A stretch of 64,000 bases of DNA from Selenomonadales bacterium (lineage in GTDB: Bacteria > Bacillota > UBA994): NCBI GenBank assembly GCA_018335585.1, contig JAGXRZ010000020.1:248001-312000 (forward strand), given 5' to 3'. Shown one piece after another: positions 37,748 through 45,933 of the stretch. The first letter of the stretch is position 1; each line of letters starts with the position of its first letter. The translations under genes and the position numbers were made by a program. The notes under the pieces are model-generated. The model searched no databases. It was not told the origin of the DNA and saw nothing but the letters and a program-made list of their open reading frames with translations.

Positions 37748-39180
37748 CAGGCTTCAGATTAGAGCACAGCTATGCCGAACTGCCTCCATTGTTCTTCTCG
37801 CGGCAAAACCCCACCCCAGTGCGCGCGCCGAGGATCGTAGTTCTTAACGAGCCCTTGGCACTCCGACTAGGGCTTGATGCCACTCGGCTGCGCAGCAAGG
37901 AAGGAGCCGAGCTGTTATCAGGAAACAATATCCAGAGAGAAGCCATGCCCATCGCGCAAGCCTACGCGGGGCATCAGTTTGGCCACTTCACGCTGCTTGG
38001 CGACGGCAGGGCGATTCTTATTGGCGAGCAGGTTACCCCGGATGGGAAACGCTTTGATATACAGCTAAAAGGAGCCGGGCGCACTCCTTACTCGCGCGGC
38101 GGGGATGGCCGTGCGGCACTAGGCCCCATGCTGCGCGAGTACGTTATCAGCGAGGCCATGCATGCGCTCGGCATACCGACAACGCGTAGCCTCGCTGTCG
38201 TGAGCACAGGCGAAACGGTTCAGCGCGAAGCGCCACTAGCCGGTGCAATTCTGGTGCGTGTGGCAGAGAGCCATTTGCGCGTGGGCACGTTTCAATATGC
38301 ATCCCACTTTGGCCGTGCACCGGACCTTGCAGCCCTCGCCGAGTATGCCGTGCAGCGACACTACCCACACCTTCGCGGGCACGAGGACCGTTACCTGCTC
38401 TTCTTGCGCGAGGTCATTGCTCGCCAAGCGGACCTCATAGCGCGATGGCAGGCAATTGGCTTTGTGCATGGGGTCATGAATACAGACAACACTTCGATCA
38501 GTGGCGAAACCATTGATTACGGTCCCTGCGCCTTTATGGACGCCTATGACCCAAAGACGGTGTTCAGCTCTATCGACCACTATGGGCGATATGCTTACGG
38601 AAACCAGCCGAGCATTGGATTATGGAACCTAGCACGCCTGGCTGAAACTTTGTTGCCGCTGCTTGACCCGGACAGAGAACAAGCAGTTGTATTGGCACAG
38701 CAAGAAATAGCTCGCGGTGCGGACTTGTTTCGCGCGAGCTATCTAGAGGCCATGCGACGTAAGCTCGGGCTAAGTAATGCCGAGCCCGAGGATGGGGAAC
38801 TGATTGAGCAGTTGCTAGTCATGATGCATAGTACAGCCTCGGACTTCACGAACACCTTTCGTGCCCTAACCAACAGCCTGCTTGACGGCTTAGCGCTCGG
38901 ACAGGCGCCCGGATTTTCGCAGTGGCGCCAGCGTTGGCAGGAGAGGCAAGAGCGACAGCCCGAGGACCCACGCCCTGTTACGGTAATGCGTGCCGCTAAT
39001 CCGGCCGTTATTCCCCGCAATCACCGCGTGGAGGAGGCTTTAGAGGCGGCCGCAACAGGCGACCTAAGCGTTATGGAACGCCTGCTTGGAGCGCTAGCAG
39101 ACCCCTACAGCGACAACCCCGAACATGCGGGGTACACTGAGCCTTCCGGCAAGCGCTGCCGTACGTTTTGCGGGACATGA
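37744..39180 (+). CDS. selO: Protein adenylyltransferase SelO (YdiU/UPF0061)
   Basis: Pseudokinase-fold enzyme that transfers AMP to proteins, linked to redox stress. 478 residues with the family segments [36 protein letters not shown], the catalytic loop [12 protein letters not shown] and DYGPCAFMD. Most bacterial SelO end in a Cys near FCGT, which is present here as the C-terminus (CRTFCGT). The start overlaps the ferredoxin gene stop (ATGA). A repeat-rich stretch follows. Confidence 0.93.
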   Translation: MTGFRLEHSYAELPPLFFSRQNPTPVRAPRIVVLNEPLALRLGLDATRLRSKEGAELLSGNNIQREAMPIAQAYAGHQFGHFTLLGDGRAILIGEQVTPDGKRFDIQLKGAGRTPYSRGGDGRAALGPMLREYVISEAMHALGIPTTRSLAVVSTGETVQREAPLAGAILVRVAESHLRVGTFQYASHFGRAPDLAALAEYAVQRHYPHLRGHEDRYLLFLREVIARQADLIARWQAIGFVHGVMNTDNTSISGETIDYGPCAFMDAYDPKTVFSSIDHYGRYAYGNQPSIGLWNLARLAETLLPLLDPDREQAVVLAQQEIARGADLFRASYLEAMRRKLGLSNAEPEDGELIEQLLVMMHSTASDFTNTFRALTNSLLDGLALGQAPGFSQWRQRWQERQERQPEDPRPVTVMRAANPAVIPRNHRVEEALEAAATGDLSVMERLLGALADPYSDNPEHAGYTEPSGKRCRTFCGT

Positions 39181-39230
39181 TACAAGAGGCAAGGGGAAAG
39201 AAACAAGAGGCAAGAAACGAATCACAGAAC

Positions 39231-39294
39231 ACAACACACAAAACACAAGCACGAAAGGTAGACGCAGAAAAACAACACACAAAACACAAGCACG
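39231..39294 (+). repeat. Perfect 23-bp direct repeat, A/C-rich
   Basis: The sequence beginning ACAACACACAAAACACAAGC occurs at 39231-39253 and again at 39272-39294. The 160 bases between selO and the nitroreductase gene are otherwise simple A/C/G-rich sequence with CAAGAGGCAAG also repeated (39183 and 39204), ending in a diverged hairpin-family remnant (GAACCGGGGACGGT near 39302). Confidence 0.8.
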
Positions 39295-39340
39295 GAAGAA
39301 GAGAACCGGGGACGGTGTGAGAGGGATAAAGGAGGTACAT

Positions 39341-39898
39341 ATGCGAGAGTTCAAATACCAGATAATGCCCGAGATTATGCGGCGCTGGTCGCCGCGCGCG
39401 TTTAGTGATGAACCAGTAGCAGGAGAAGAAGTACTGGCACTCCTTGAGGCAGCGCGCTTTGCGCCGTCGTGCTACAACGAGCAACCATGGCGATTTATTG
39501 TCGCGCAAACGTCCGAGGCACTACAGAAGATGCAGGGCCTTTTGACCGAGCAAAACCTGTTGTGGGCAAAGCATGCGCCTGTTCTCTTGTTGTTGCTTGC
39601 GAAACGAACCTTCTCCGAAACCGGACAGGAAAACTACTGGCATATGTTTGATACAGGCACTGCTTGGGGCTACTTGTCGCTTGAAGCTGAACGCCGCGGG
39701 CTGATAACGCACGCCATGGGCGGGTTTAGCCGCAAGCGAGCCATAGCCCTCTATGACTTGCCGCCAGACATTGCTCCTGTCGCCTTGGTTGCTGTCGGAA
39801 AACTAGGTAACTCTAGCTTGCTTGCGGCAGAACTCAGGGAACGCGAGCGCCCCGGCGTGCGCCGCCAGCTAAGTGAACTAGTAATCCATAGCTCGTAA
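39341..39898 (+). CDS. Nitroreductase family protein
   Basis: 185-residue FMN-dependent oxidoreductase of the NADH oxidase/nitroreductase superfamily. Marks: RRWSPRAFSDEPV with FMN-binding arginines, FAPSCYNEQPWRF, and a C-terminal segment GFSRKRAIALYDLPPDIAPVALVAVG. Reduces nitro or quinone compounds in related proteins; native substrate unknown. AAAGGAGGTACAT precedes the ATG at 39341, so the longer frame reaching back into repeats is rejected. Confidence 0.87.
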   Translation: MREFKYQIMPEIMRRWSPRAFSDEPVAGEEVLALLEAARFAPSCYNEQPWRFIVAQTSEALQKMQGLLTEQNLLWAKHAPVLLLLLAKRTFSETGQENYWHMFDTGTAWGYLSLEAERRGLITHAMGGFSRKRAIALYDLPPDIAPVALVAVGKLGNSSLLAAELRERERPGVRRQLSELVIHSS

Positions 39899-39915
39899 TC
39901 CGTAAACGAAAACCC

Positions 39916-39941
39916 AAAGCGCTAGCCGTAGCTAGCGCTTT
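39916..39941. terminator. Terminator between convergent nitroreductase and acetyltransferase genes
   Basis: Perfect 11-bp inverted repeat AAAGCGCTAGC-CGTA-GCTAGCGCTTT, overlapping the last codons of the minus-strand gene. T-tails are short on both strands. Confidence 0.65.
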
Positions 39942-40426
39942 AGCTGTTTCTCCATTATATAGCTTCTGTAAGCCTTCCCTTCCCACTGCACCTCGTCGAT
40001 AACGCGGAACCCCTCGGACTGGTACAAAGACACAAGGTGCGTCGCGGGGATAGCCGTATCTAGCCTTAGGAACGCCGCACCTCTCTCCTGCCCGCAGTCC
40101 GCCGCATAGCGCAAGAGCCACCGGCCAATCCCTTGGCGCTTATATGTAGGTGATACGGCAAGCTGAGTAACGTACAGCCCGCACGACCCGTCCCGGCTCT
40201 CGTCGCTCGACAGTGTTACAGTCGCGATAACCTCTTCCCCTCGGCATACCAAGTACACCTCGTTGCCTTCCATGCGTTCGCGCGTAGTCTGTTCGTCCTG
40301 GTAGGTGCCGGTGAAGTTAAGCCCGCGCGCAATGTGCTCGCTGTAGGCTTCTCGTACGAGGCGGTGCAATGCGGGCAAATCTGCCTCGGTCGCTAAACGT
40401 ACGCTGTAGGCGGACAAATCGGACAC
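39932..40426 (-). CDS. GNAT family N-acetyltransferase
   Basis: 164-residue acetyltransferase with LYVTQLAVSPTYKRQGIGRWLL as the acetyl-CoA site and LDTAIPATHLVSLYQSEGFR in the C-terminal part. RimI-like by layout, substrate unknown. AAGGAGGAGAT... precedes the ATG. It lies in the same direction as the ABC operon but after a 26-base gap downstream of it on the opposite reading order (it follows that operon's distal end). Confidence 0.82.
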   Translation of the reverse strand: MSDLSAYSVRLATEADLPALHRLVREAYSEHIARGLNFTGTYQDEQTTRERMEGNEVYLVCRGEEVIATVTLSSDESRDGSCGLYVTQLAVSPTYKRQGIGRWLLRYAADCGQERGAAFLRLDTAIPATHLVSLYQSEGFRVIDEVQWEGKAYRSYIMEKQLKR

Positions 40427-40452
40427 AATAATCTCCTCCTTATGGATACTTC

Positions 40453-41160
40453 TTAGCTACTTCGCGCCAGCACTGCCGTCAACTTCGTTGCCTGCTCTTC
40501 TATGTAGTACCGGTCCCTCTCCCCGCGCGGGCGGTTAAAGTCCATGCTGGCCACTATTCTGCCGGGCCTACCGTCTAGCACGATAGCTGTGTCAGCCAAT
40601 AGCACCGCGTCTTGCGGCTCATGTGTGACATAAACCATGGCGCAGGGGTGCCACGCTAGCAGCTCGCACAGCATTTCCTGTAAGGACGCCTTTAGCCCGA
40701 TGTCTAGACCGGTAAAGGGCTCGTCAAGCAAGGCTAGGTCCGGGGCAAGGACAAACGCCCGCGCAATAGACACCCTTTGCCGCATGCCCCCGCTTAAGTG
40801 CGTGGGATAATAGTGCGTAAAGCCCCCAAGTCCTAGCCGCTTGAGCATGGCCGTCGCCTTGTCTACCTGTTCAGCGCGCGTCAGTCCTTTGTCCTGTAGC
40901 ACAAGTGTGACGTTTGCTAATGCAGTCCGCCACGGCAACAGCCGCGGTTCCTGAAAAACAAAGCCGATACGCTGCCCGTCTGACCGAATCTGCCCGGCGT
41001 CGGGTGTTAGGGTGCCGGCGGCCATGCGGAGGATGGTCGTCTTACCGACTCCTGAGGGCCCTAAGATTGCCAATATCTGCTTTTCCTTTACCGTAAAGGA
41101 CACCGAGTCCACAATAGGGCGCTGGCCAAACGCCTTGCTGACCCCGTCAAACTCAATCAC
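40453..41160 (-). CDS. ABC transporter ATP-binding protein (nitrate/sulfonate/taurine type)
   Basis: 236 residues. Walker A GPSGVGKTT, Q-loop VFQEPRLLPW, signature LSGGMRQR, Walker B LALLDEP and H-loop VTHEP are all present. The QEPRLLPW form is typical of the SsuB/TauB group. GTG start at 41160 has GAGGAGGTAGGCGC before it; the first 22 residues of the longer frame have no such support. Its gene follows permease 2 by 4 bases. Confidence 0.9.
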   Translation of the reverse strand: MIEFDGVSKAFGQRPIVDSVSFTVKEKQILAILGPSGVGKTTILRMAAGTLTPDAGQIRSDGQRIGFVFQEPRLLPWRTALANVTLVLQDKGLTRAEQVDKATAMLKRLGLGGFTHYYPTHLSGGMRQRVSIARAFVLAPDLALLDEPFTGLDIGLKASLQEMLCELLAWHPCAMVYVTHEPQDAVLLADTAIVLDGRPGRIVASMDFNRPRGERDRYYIEEQATKLTAVLARSS

Positions 41161-41164
41161 GCGC

Positions 41165-41941
41165 CTACCTCCTCGTCTGCCACGACAATACATGGGTTCT
41201 GACCACGTGCAGCAACAAGCCTTCAATGAGCAGTACTATCGCGGCCATAGTTAACATCCAAGCGAAGATATCTGCTGTCGCCATGTGTACGCGAGCAAGG
41301 CTTAAGGCGGGGCCAATGCCTCTTTCTATACCAACAATGATTTCAGCCATAATCATGAGTCTTATAGTTAAACCGGCCGCGAGTAGGATGCTAGGCAACA
41401 AGGCGTACAGGGTCGCAGGCAGATACATGGTCCGGAGCTGCCTGACCCGCGAGACGCGATAAACCCTAAGCATTTCCAGTAAGTCGCGGTCTAAGGTCCG
41501 CACGGCAGCCACTGCGCCCCTGTATAACAGAGGTAACCCCAATGCTACTGCTGTCGCAACGACTTGAAGCTCGCCGCCGCCAGACACAAAGATGACGAAC
41601 AAGGCTACTGCCACCGGAGGAACCGAAATGAGGACGCTTATGGCGGGTCTTAGTAGCTCCTCGAACCACGGATAAAAGCCGGCTAGCATACCTAGTGCCG
41701 CACCGACAACCACTTGTAGCACCAAGGCGACCGCTACGCGCGCTAGCGTCTGATAAAGCGAGAGCTGACCCGCAGGCGAAGCAAACAGGCGCAAGACAGC
41801 AGCCCCCGTCTCGGCAGGGGTGGCCACCAGCAGCGGACCCCACAGGCGCGACGCACCGTGCCAAGCTAGGGTAAATGCCGCTAAACCAAGCAGCATCCAC
41901 ACGTACGGGAACAGCGCCTTAGACTTACGCCACCTACTCAT
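41165..41941 (-). CDS. ABC transporter permease (second)
   Basis: 258-residue integral membrane protein of the BPD_transp_1 family with about six helices and an EAA-type loop (GAVAAVRTLDRDLLEMLRVYRVSRVRQLRTMYLP). Starts at ATG 41941, overlapping the first permease stop by 8 bases (ATGAGTAG), so coupled. Together with the first permease it probably forms a heterodimeric channel, unusual for the SsuC/TauC group, which mostly uses one permease gene. Confidence 0.88.
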   Translation of the reverse strand: MSRWRKSKALFPYVWMLLGLAAFTLAWHGASRLWGPLLVATPAETGAAVLRLFASPAGQLSLYQTLARVAVALVLQVVVGAALGMLAGFYPWFEELLRPAISVLISVPPVAVALFVIFVSGGGELQVVATAVALGLPLLYRGAVAAVRTLDRDLLEMLRVYRVSRVRQLRTMYLPATLYALLPSILLAAGLTIRLMIMAEIIVGIERGIGPALSLARVHMATADIFAWMLTMAAIVLLIEGLLLHVVRTHVLSWQTRR

Positions 41942-42719
41942 AAGTAGCACCCGCTGCGCTCGCCGCACGCCATTTACAGAGACTTGCCACAATTGGGCGG
42001 ACCAGCACAAGTTCAATCGCCAAAGCCACAAGCAGACAGACCGCCACCCACGCGAAAAAACGCGCTACGTCTAAGTTGAAGCGTGTCATGGCCATAGCGA
42101 ACCCAACGCCGTTGCTGCTACCTAAGAGCTCAGCCATTACTGTCTTGCGGAAGGCACTTCCGGCGGCAAAAGAGAATCCTGTTAGAACGGCTGTCGAGAG
42201 GGCCGGCAGGTACACTTGCCACCACAGATGCCATTTCGAAAGCCGATACACGGCCGCCATCTCTAGCAGGTCGCGGTCGACCATGGCCATGCCTTCGACC
42301 ACGCTGACGTACATGATGGGCACCGTGAACAAGGCCGTAACGAACACTGCCATGCCGGAACCCACTCCAAACCAGACCATCGCCAGCATAACAACTACTA
42401 CCGCAGGTGAAGCGAACAAGGCTCCCATGGCAGGCTTAAACATATAGTAGGCAGGCCTTGAGAAGCCGGCGGCGGCGCCAGTGACAAACCCGAGGGCTGC
42501 GCCAATGGCAAGCCCTGACACAGAACGGTGTAGCGAAACGCCGAGGTGTTTATGAAGCTCGCCTGATGTACAAAGCTCGGTCAAGCTCGCGACCACAGTG
42601 CCCAGCCTCGGCAAGAGCGCCGGCGCTGCACCGGACACATATTCCCACGCCAGTAGGAGACAAGCTACCCCGATGGCGAACCAGATCTCTCTACTCCGGT
42701 TGCCAATAAAAGCGCGCAT
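41934..42719 (-). CDS. ABC transporter permease (first)
   Basis: 261 residues, about six helices, with the EAA-type loop near VVEGMAMVDRDLLEMAAVYRLSKWHLWWQVYLP. Same family as the next gene and clearly related to it, suggesting an old duplication. Its start lies 29 bases inside the end of the binding protein gene. Confidence 0.88.
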   Translation of the reverse strand: MRAFIGNRSREIWFAIGVACLLLAWEYVSGAAPALLPRLGTVVASLTELCTSGELHKHLGVSLHRSVSGLAIGAALGFVTGAAAGFSRPAYYMFKPAMGALFASPAVVVVMLAMVWFGVGSGMAVFVTALFTVPIMYVSVVEGMAMVDRDLLEMAAVYRLSKWHLWWQVYLPALSTAVLTGFSFAAGSAFRKTVMAELLGSSNGVGFAMAMTRFNLDVARFFAWVAVCLLVALAIELVLVRPIVASLCKWRAASAAGATYE

Positions 42720-44040
42720 CCGGTAGCCTCCCGCCGATTATCTCCGGGGCCATCTGCTGTAGCGTGGTAAAGTACAGCTCTATTTCCTGCCTAACGTCGC
42801 GCGCTGGTATGACTCGAAACTCCGAAAACTGCAGAGCACTTGCTGCAGCCGGCCCTTGTACGCCTTCTATGCCACGTGCGGCTAAGGCGCCCATTTCATT
42901 TGGATTGGCGGCCGCCCACAGCGCGGCTTGGTCGTAAGCGTCACTAAAAGCATGAATCAGGTCGTTGCGGTCGACAACAGCGGGTAGCGCGACAATGCCA
43001 GCTTGCGGTATGCGGGCAGGAGACCCCGTAACTTCACCCCAGACTTTGTGCAACTCGATAAGTCGCGCAAGACGCCTCCCTTCTTGTTGCGCTCGCAGCA
43101 AGGCCGTGGTCACGGCAGGCTCCGAAAGCACTGCCAGTTCAGCTCGCCCAGTCGCCAGTAACCCGGCCGCTTCCATGGGCGATGGGACATACTCAATTTG
43201 CAGGTGGCGCGCAATGTCTAGTCCCTTGCCTGCCGCCAAGAAACGAAAGACGAGGTCGGGCGTGTCCCCGCGCGAAGGCACAACAATGCGCCTGCCTTTA
43301 AGGTCCTCCATCGACCTAACCGGAATGCCTTCGGTTCCGACTACGTAGAGGTTCCCCCAGATAGCAACATTAACTAGGCGCAGGTTGACCCCGCGGTTGT
43401 ACAAGTTGGCGGCGACGTATGTGGGCAAAGCGGCGAAGTGCATACCAGGCGCAATCGCCTGCGCCCGCAACATGTCCACAGTTCGCGCGATGTGTACCTG
43501 TGTTTGCTCGGCAAGCGAGGTAATGTGGGGCTCGCTGCCCACGCGATAAAATGGGAATGTGAGCGGGGAAATCGGCCCGAGCATATTTAGTCTCGATAGC
43601 CTAGTGATAATAGCTACGCGCCCAGTCCGTTCTTGCCAAGTTACGCCGTACCCTAGTACTTCACTGATAAAGCGCAGGGGAACTAGGGTGCGCCCCCGCG
43701 TCGCGAAGGCCGGGACATCAAGCTCTACTGCTCGTTCGTTGAGGCGTGCTACAACCGCGCCTAGTACCAGCGAGACACTAGTCGCGCCCTTGCGAATATG
43801 TACGGTCCGGTTGACTTCGTCCCAGGCTACCGTGGCCCCTAGCGTCTCCGCAATGGGCCGGATGGGCACCATTACGCGCCCCCTTACAATCTCCGGCGCC
43901 ACGTCAAATGAGACGGGCTGATTGTCGACTGTTACTGAAACTAATCGCGCGGCAGATCCCACGACGTAAGAGCCAAAACTCAGCAAAAGCATCGTAGCCA
44001 AGCAACCCCATGCCAGCGCAGCACGTAATCTAATTTTCAC
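42691..44040 (-). CDS. ABC substrate-binding protein with N-terminal copper-amine-oxidase-type domain
   Basis: 449 residues. Signal peptide, then a CuAO_N1-type module at about 40-150 (VPIRPIAETLGATVAWDEV and LVPLRFISEVLGYGVTWQE are its two repeats), and an NMT1/SsuA-like periplasmic binding domain at about 160-449 (MEDLKGRRIVVPSRGDTPD). The N-terminal module is common on clostridial surface proteins as a cell-wall-anchoring or binding part; copper is not implied. It may tether the binding protein, as no lipobox is present. The GTG at 44040 has GAGGGGG 8 bases before it. Substrate unknown; nitrate, sulfonate or a thiamine precursor are possible. Confidence 0.8.
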   Translation of the reverse strand: MKIRLRAALAWGCLATMLLLSFGSYVVGSAARLVSVTVDNQPVSFDVAPEIVRGRVMVPIRPIAETLGATVAWDEVNRTVHIRKGATSVSLVLGAVVARLNERAVELDVPAFATRGRTLVPLRFISEVLGYGVTWQERTGRVAIITRLSRLNMLGPISPLTFPFYRVGSEPHITSLAEQTQVHIARTVDMLRAQAIAPGMHFAALPTYVAANLYNRGVNLRLVNVAIWGNLYVVGTEGIPVRSMEDLKGRRIVVPSRGDTPDLVFRFLAAGKGLDIARHLQIEYVPSPMEAAGLLATGRAELAVLSEPAVTTALLRAQQEGRRLARLIELHKVWGEVTGSPARIPQAGIVALPAVVDRNDLIHAFSDAYDQAALWAAANPNEMGALAARGIEGVQGPAAASALQFSEFRVIPARDVRQEIELYFTTLQQMAPEIIGGRLPDARFYWQPE

Positions 44041-44100
44041 GGTTATTCCCCCTCTAAGCCTCATGCTTGAGAATAGTATTCACTACTATTTATTGTATGG

Positions 44101-45501
44101 CTAGGCCTTAGGTAGGTCAAGATGCTCGCGGGGTGAAGTTTCGATGGGACTGAGCAAGGCAATATCGCTGCCGCTCGTAGCACCTAGGTCCTTAAACTTG
44201 CGGGCGGCAGGCAACACGCGCCCCTCCATTGAGCCTACAGTGTTGTTATAAGCAGCGTTAGCTTTCTCTAGGCCTTTGCCCATGTCGCGCAAGTGTTCGG
44301 AGAGTGTTCCTAGGCGCTCGTAAAGCTGCCTGCCAAGCTCGCTGATATGCTGCGCGTTTTTGGCGAGCTGCTCTTGTCGCCACCCATAGGCCACGGCGCG
44401 CAGCAGCGCAATCAAAGTGGAAGGTGTAGCCAGCACTACGCGCTTTTCCAATCCATCCTCAATCAGGCGCTGATCGGCGTCGGCTGCGGCTCCAAAGAAC
44501 GACTCGCCGGGGATAAACATCACTACGAACTCGGGAGCGCTAGGAAACTGTGCCCAGTAACGCTTGTCCGCCAAGGCAGTCATATGCGTGCGCACTTGCT
44601 TAGCGTGTCGCCCTAAGGCTAACCTGCGCTCTTCATCCGACTCCGCGGCGGCTGCATCGAGATACGCATCTAGGGACACCTTCGCATCTACGACTATTTC
44701 GCGGCCGGCCGGCAGTCTCACAATAAGGTCAGGCCGCGACCGATTGTCCTCGGTCGTAGCGGTAACCTGCTCGGCGAAATCACAGTGTTCGACCATTCCG
44801 GCTAGCTCGGCCACCCGGCGTAAAGTAAGCTCACCCCAACGTCCCCTCACCTGCGGCTTGCGCAATGCGGTGACTAGGTTCGCGGTCTCCTTCTGTAGCT
44901 GCTGCTGGCTTGCGCCAAGATGCTTAAGGTGTTCACTGAGGCCGGAGTATGCCTCCTGCCGATGTTTTTCTAGTGTGCGGATATGTTCCTCAAACTTGGT
45001 CAGTGACTCGCTTAAGGGGTTGACAAGGCCTTGAATTGCTTCTTGGCGCATGCCGAGGTCGCCGCGGGCATCGGTGAGCGCCTTTTCAAGCGTTTCCTTT
45101 GCTAACTGCAGAAACGCAGTCGTGCTGTGACTAAGCGTGTCGCCAGCAAGCGCCTTAAATGTATCAGTGAGCGTAGCCTTAGCATCCGCAAGCAAGGTTC
45201 GCTCCGCATCGAGACGCCTTACTGTTTCTGCTAGTTGCGTTTCCGCCTTGATACGTGCGGTTTGCTCGCTGACACAGCTCTCCCGCAGCCTCTCAATGGA
45301 CAGAGTGAGCTGGTCGTTCTGGCTGCTAAGCGCGAGCCGCAATGCTTCTAAAGTAGCAGCCTGACGCTCCGCAGCAACGGCCTGCGCCCGCGCTTCTTCA
45401 ACACGCGCCGTCAGCGCCTTCGTTGTGTGTGCTGAAGCAAAAACCCAAGCTACGACTCCGCCAATTAATAGACCGGCTACAGCATAGAATGCATACTCCA
45501 T
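44101..45501 (-). CDS. rmuC: DNA recombination protein RmuC
   Basis: 466 residues: one N-terminal transmembrane helix, a long coiled coil (residues about 30-190, rich in E, A, R, L, Q) and a PD-(D/E)XK-like RmuC nuclease domain with [25 protein letters not shown] and [12 protein letters not shown]. Limits DNA rearrangements in E. coli; biochemical role not settled. Stands alone between the ABC operon and the tRNA genes. Confidence 0.93.
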   Translation of the reverse strand: MEYAFYAVAGLLIGGVVAWVFASAHTTKALTARVEEARAQAVAAERQAATLEALRLALSSQNDQLTLSIERLRESCVSEQTARIKAETQLAETVRRLDAERTLLADAKATLTDTFKALAGDTLSHSTTAFLQLAKETLEKALTDARGDLGMRQEAIQGLVNPLSESLTKFEEHIRTLEKHRQEAYSGLSEHLKHLGASQQQLQKETANLVTALRKPQVRGRWGELTLRRVAELAGMVEHCDFAEQVTATTEDNRSRPDLIVRLPAGREIVVDAKVSLDAYLDAAAAESDEERRLALGRHAKQVRTHMTALADKRYWAQFPSAPEFVVMFIPGESFFGAAADADQRLIEDGLEKRVVLATPSTLIALLRAVAYGWRQEQLAKNAQHISELGRQLYERLGTLSEHLRDMGKGLEKANAAYNNTVGSMEGRVLPAARKFKDLGATSGSDIALLSPIETSPREHLDLPKA

Positions 45502-45605
45502 ATTAACTACCTCCTGTTCGCACTAGGGCCCCACTTCACTTATTTCGGTCACGGCGGCAAGACTCCTTCGTGCAAGCGACGACAAATGTTGACGCGCAGT
45601 GCATG

Positions 45606-45635
45606 AAAAAAGCTAGGGCAGTTCCTCCCTAGCTT
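45606..45635 (-). terminator. Terminator of the tRNA transcript
   Basis: On the minus strand AAGCTAGGG pairs with CCCTAGCTT and is followed by TTTTT, 60 bases after the second tRNA gene. A/T-rich short tandem repeats (AACATCC units near 45665-45690) lie between. Confidence 0.8.
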
Positions 45636-45692
45636 CTAACTTCGAACCTCGCACTTCTCAGATCTAACATCCAACATCCAACATCTAACCTA

Positions 45693-45769
45693 TGGTGGGC
45701 CCACTAGGACTCGAACCTAGGACCAATCGGTTATGAGCCGACCGCTCTGACCAACTGAGCTATGGGCCC
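45693..45769 (-). tRNA. tRNA with anticodon CAT, probably tRNA-Ile2 (alternatively elongator tRNA-Met)
   Basis: Full cloverleaf on the minus strand from GGGCCCATAGCTCAGTTGG to GTGGGCCCACCA, CCA encoded. Anticodon loop is CTCATAA. The GGCTCATAACC anticodon arm and the G/C acceptor stem resemble lysidine-modified tRNA-Ile2 of Bacillota more than elongator tRNA-Met, but I cannot separate them with certainty. Confidence 0.9.
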
Positions 45770-45777
45770 GAAAAAAA

Positions 45778-45852
45778 TGGCTCCTCAGGTAGGGCTCGAA
45801 CCTACAACCTACCGGTTAACAGCCGGTTGCTCTGCCATTGAGCTACTGAGGA
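45778..45852 (-). tRNA. tRNA-Asn (GTT)
   Basis: Cloverleaf on the minus strand beginning TCCTCAGTAGCTCAATGG; anticodon loop CTGTTAA; ends with encoded CCA. Eight bases separate it from the second tRNA gene, so both come from one transcript. Confidence 0.95.
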
Positions 45853-45859
45853 ACGTAAG

Positions 45860-45886
45860 GAGTGTCGCCGTTATTAGTCGACACTC
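45860..45886 (-). other. Hairpin in the tRNA leader
   Basis: GAGTGTCG (45860-45867) and CGACACTC (45879-45886) form an 8-bp stem between promoter and tRNA-Asn. Possibly a leader structure or a weak terminator of the helicase gene. Confidence 0.4.
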
Positions 45887-45889
45887 AAG

Positions 45890-45918
45890 ATTATACGAAA
45901 TGCAGGCGTCGTCGTCAA
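45890..45918 (-). promoter_or_regulatory. tRNA promoter
   Basis: TTGACG (45918-45913) and TATAAT (45895-45890) on the minus strand with a 17-base spacer, 38 bases before tRNA-Asn. Confidence 0.8.
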
Positions 45919-45933
45919 CACCATTGACAAACC

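Noticed and set aside
39125-39340. N-terminal extension of the nitroreductase into the selO end and repeats
   Set aside because: A strong AAAGGAGGTACAT stands before the ATG at 39341; the extension is low-complexity and overlaps selO in another frame.
45664-45692. Short ACATCCA tandem units as a regulatory array
   Set aside because: Only about three imperfect units, downstream of the tRNA genes; looks like simple-sequence drift.
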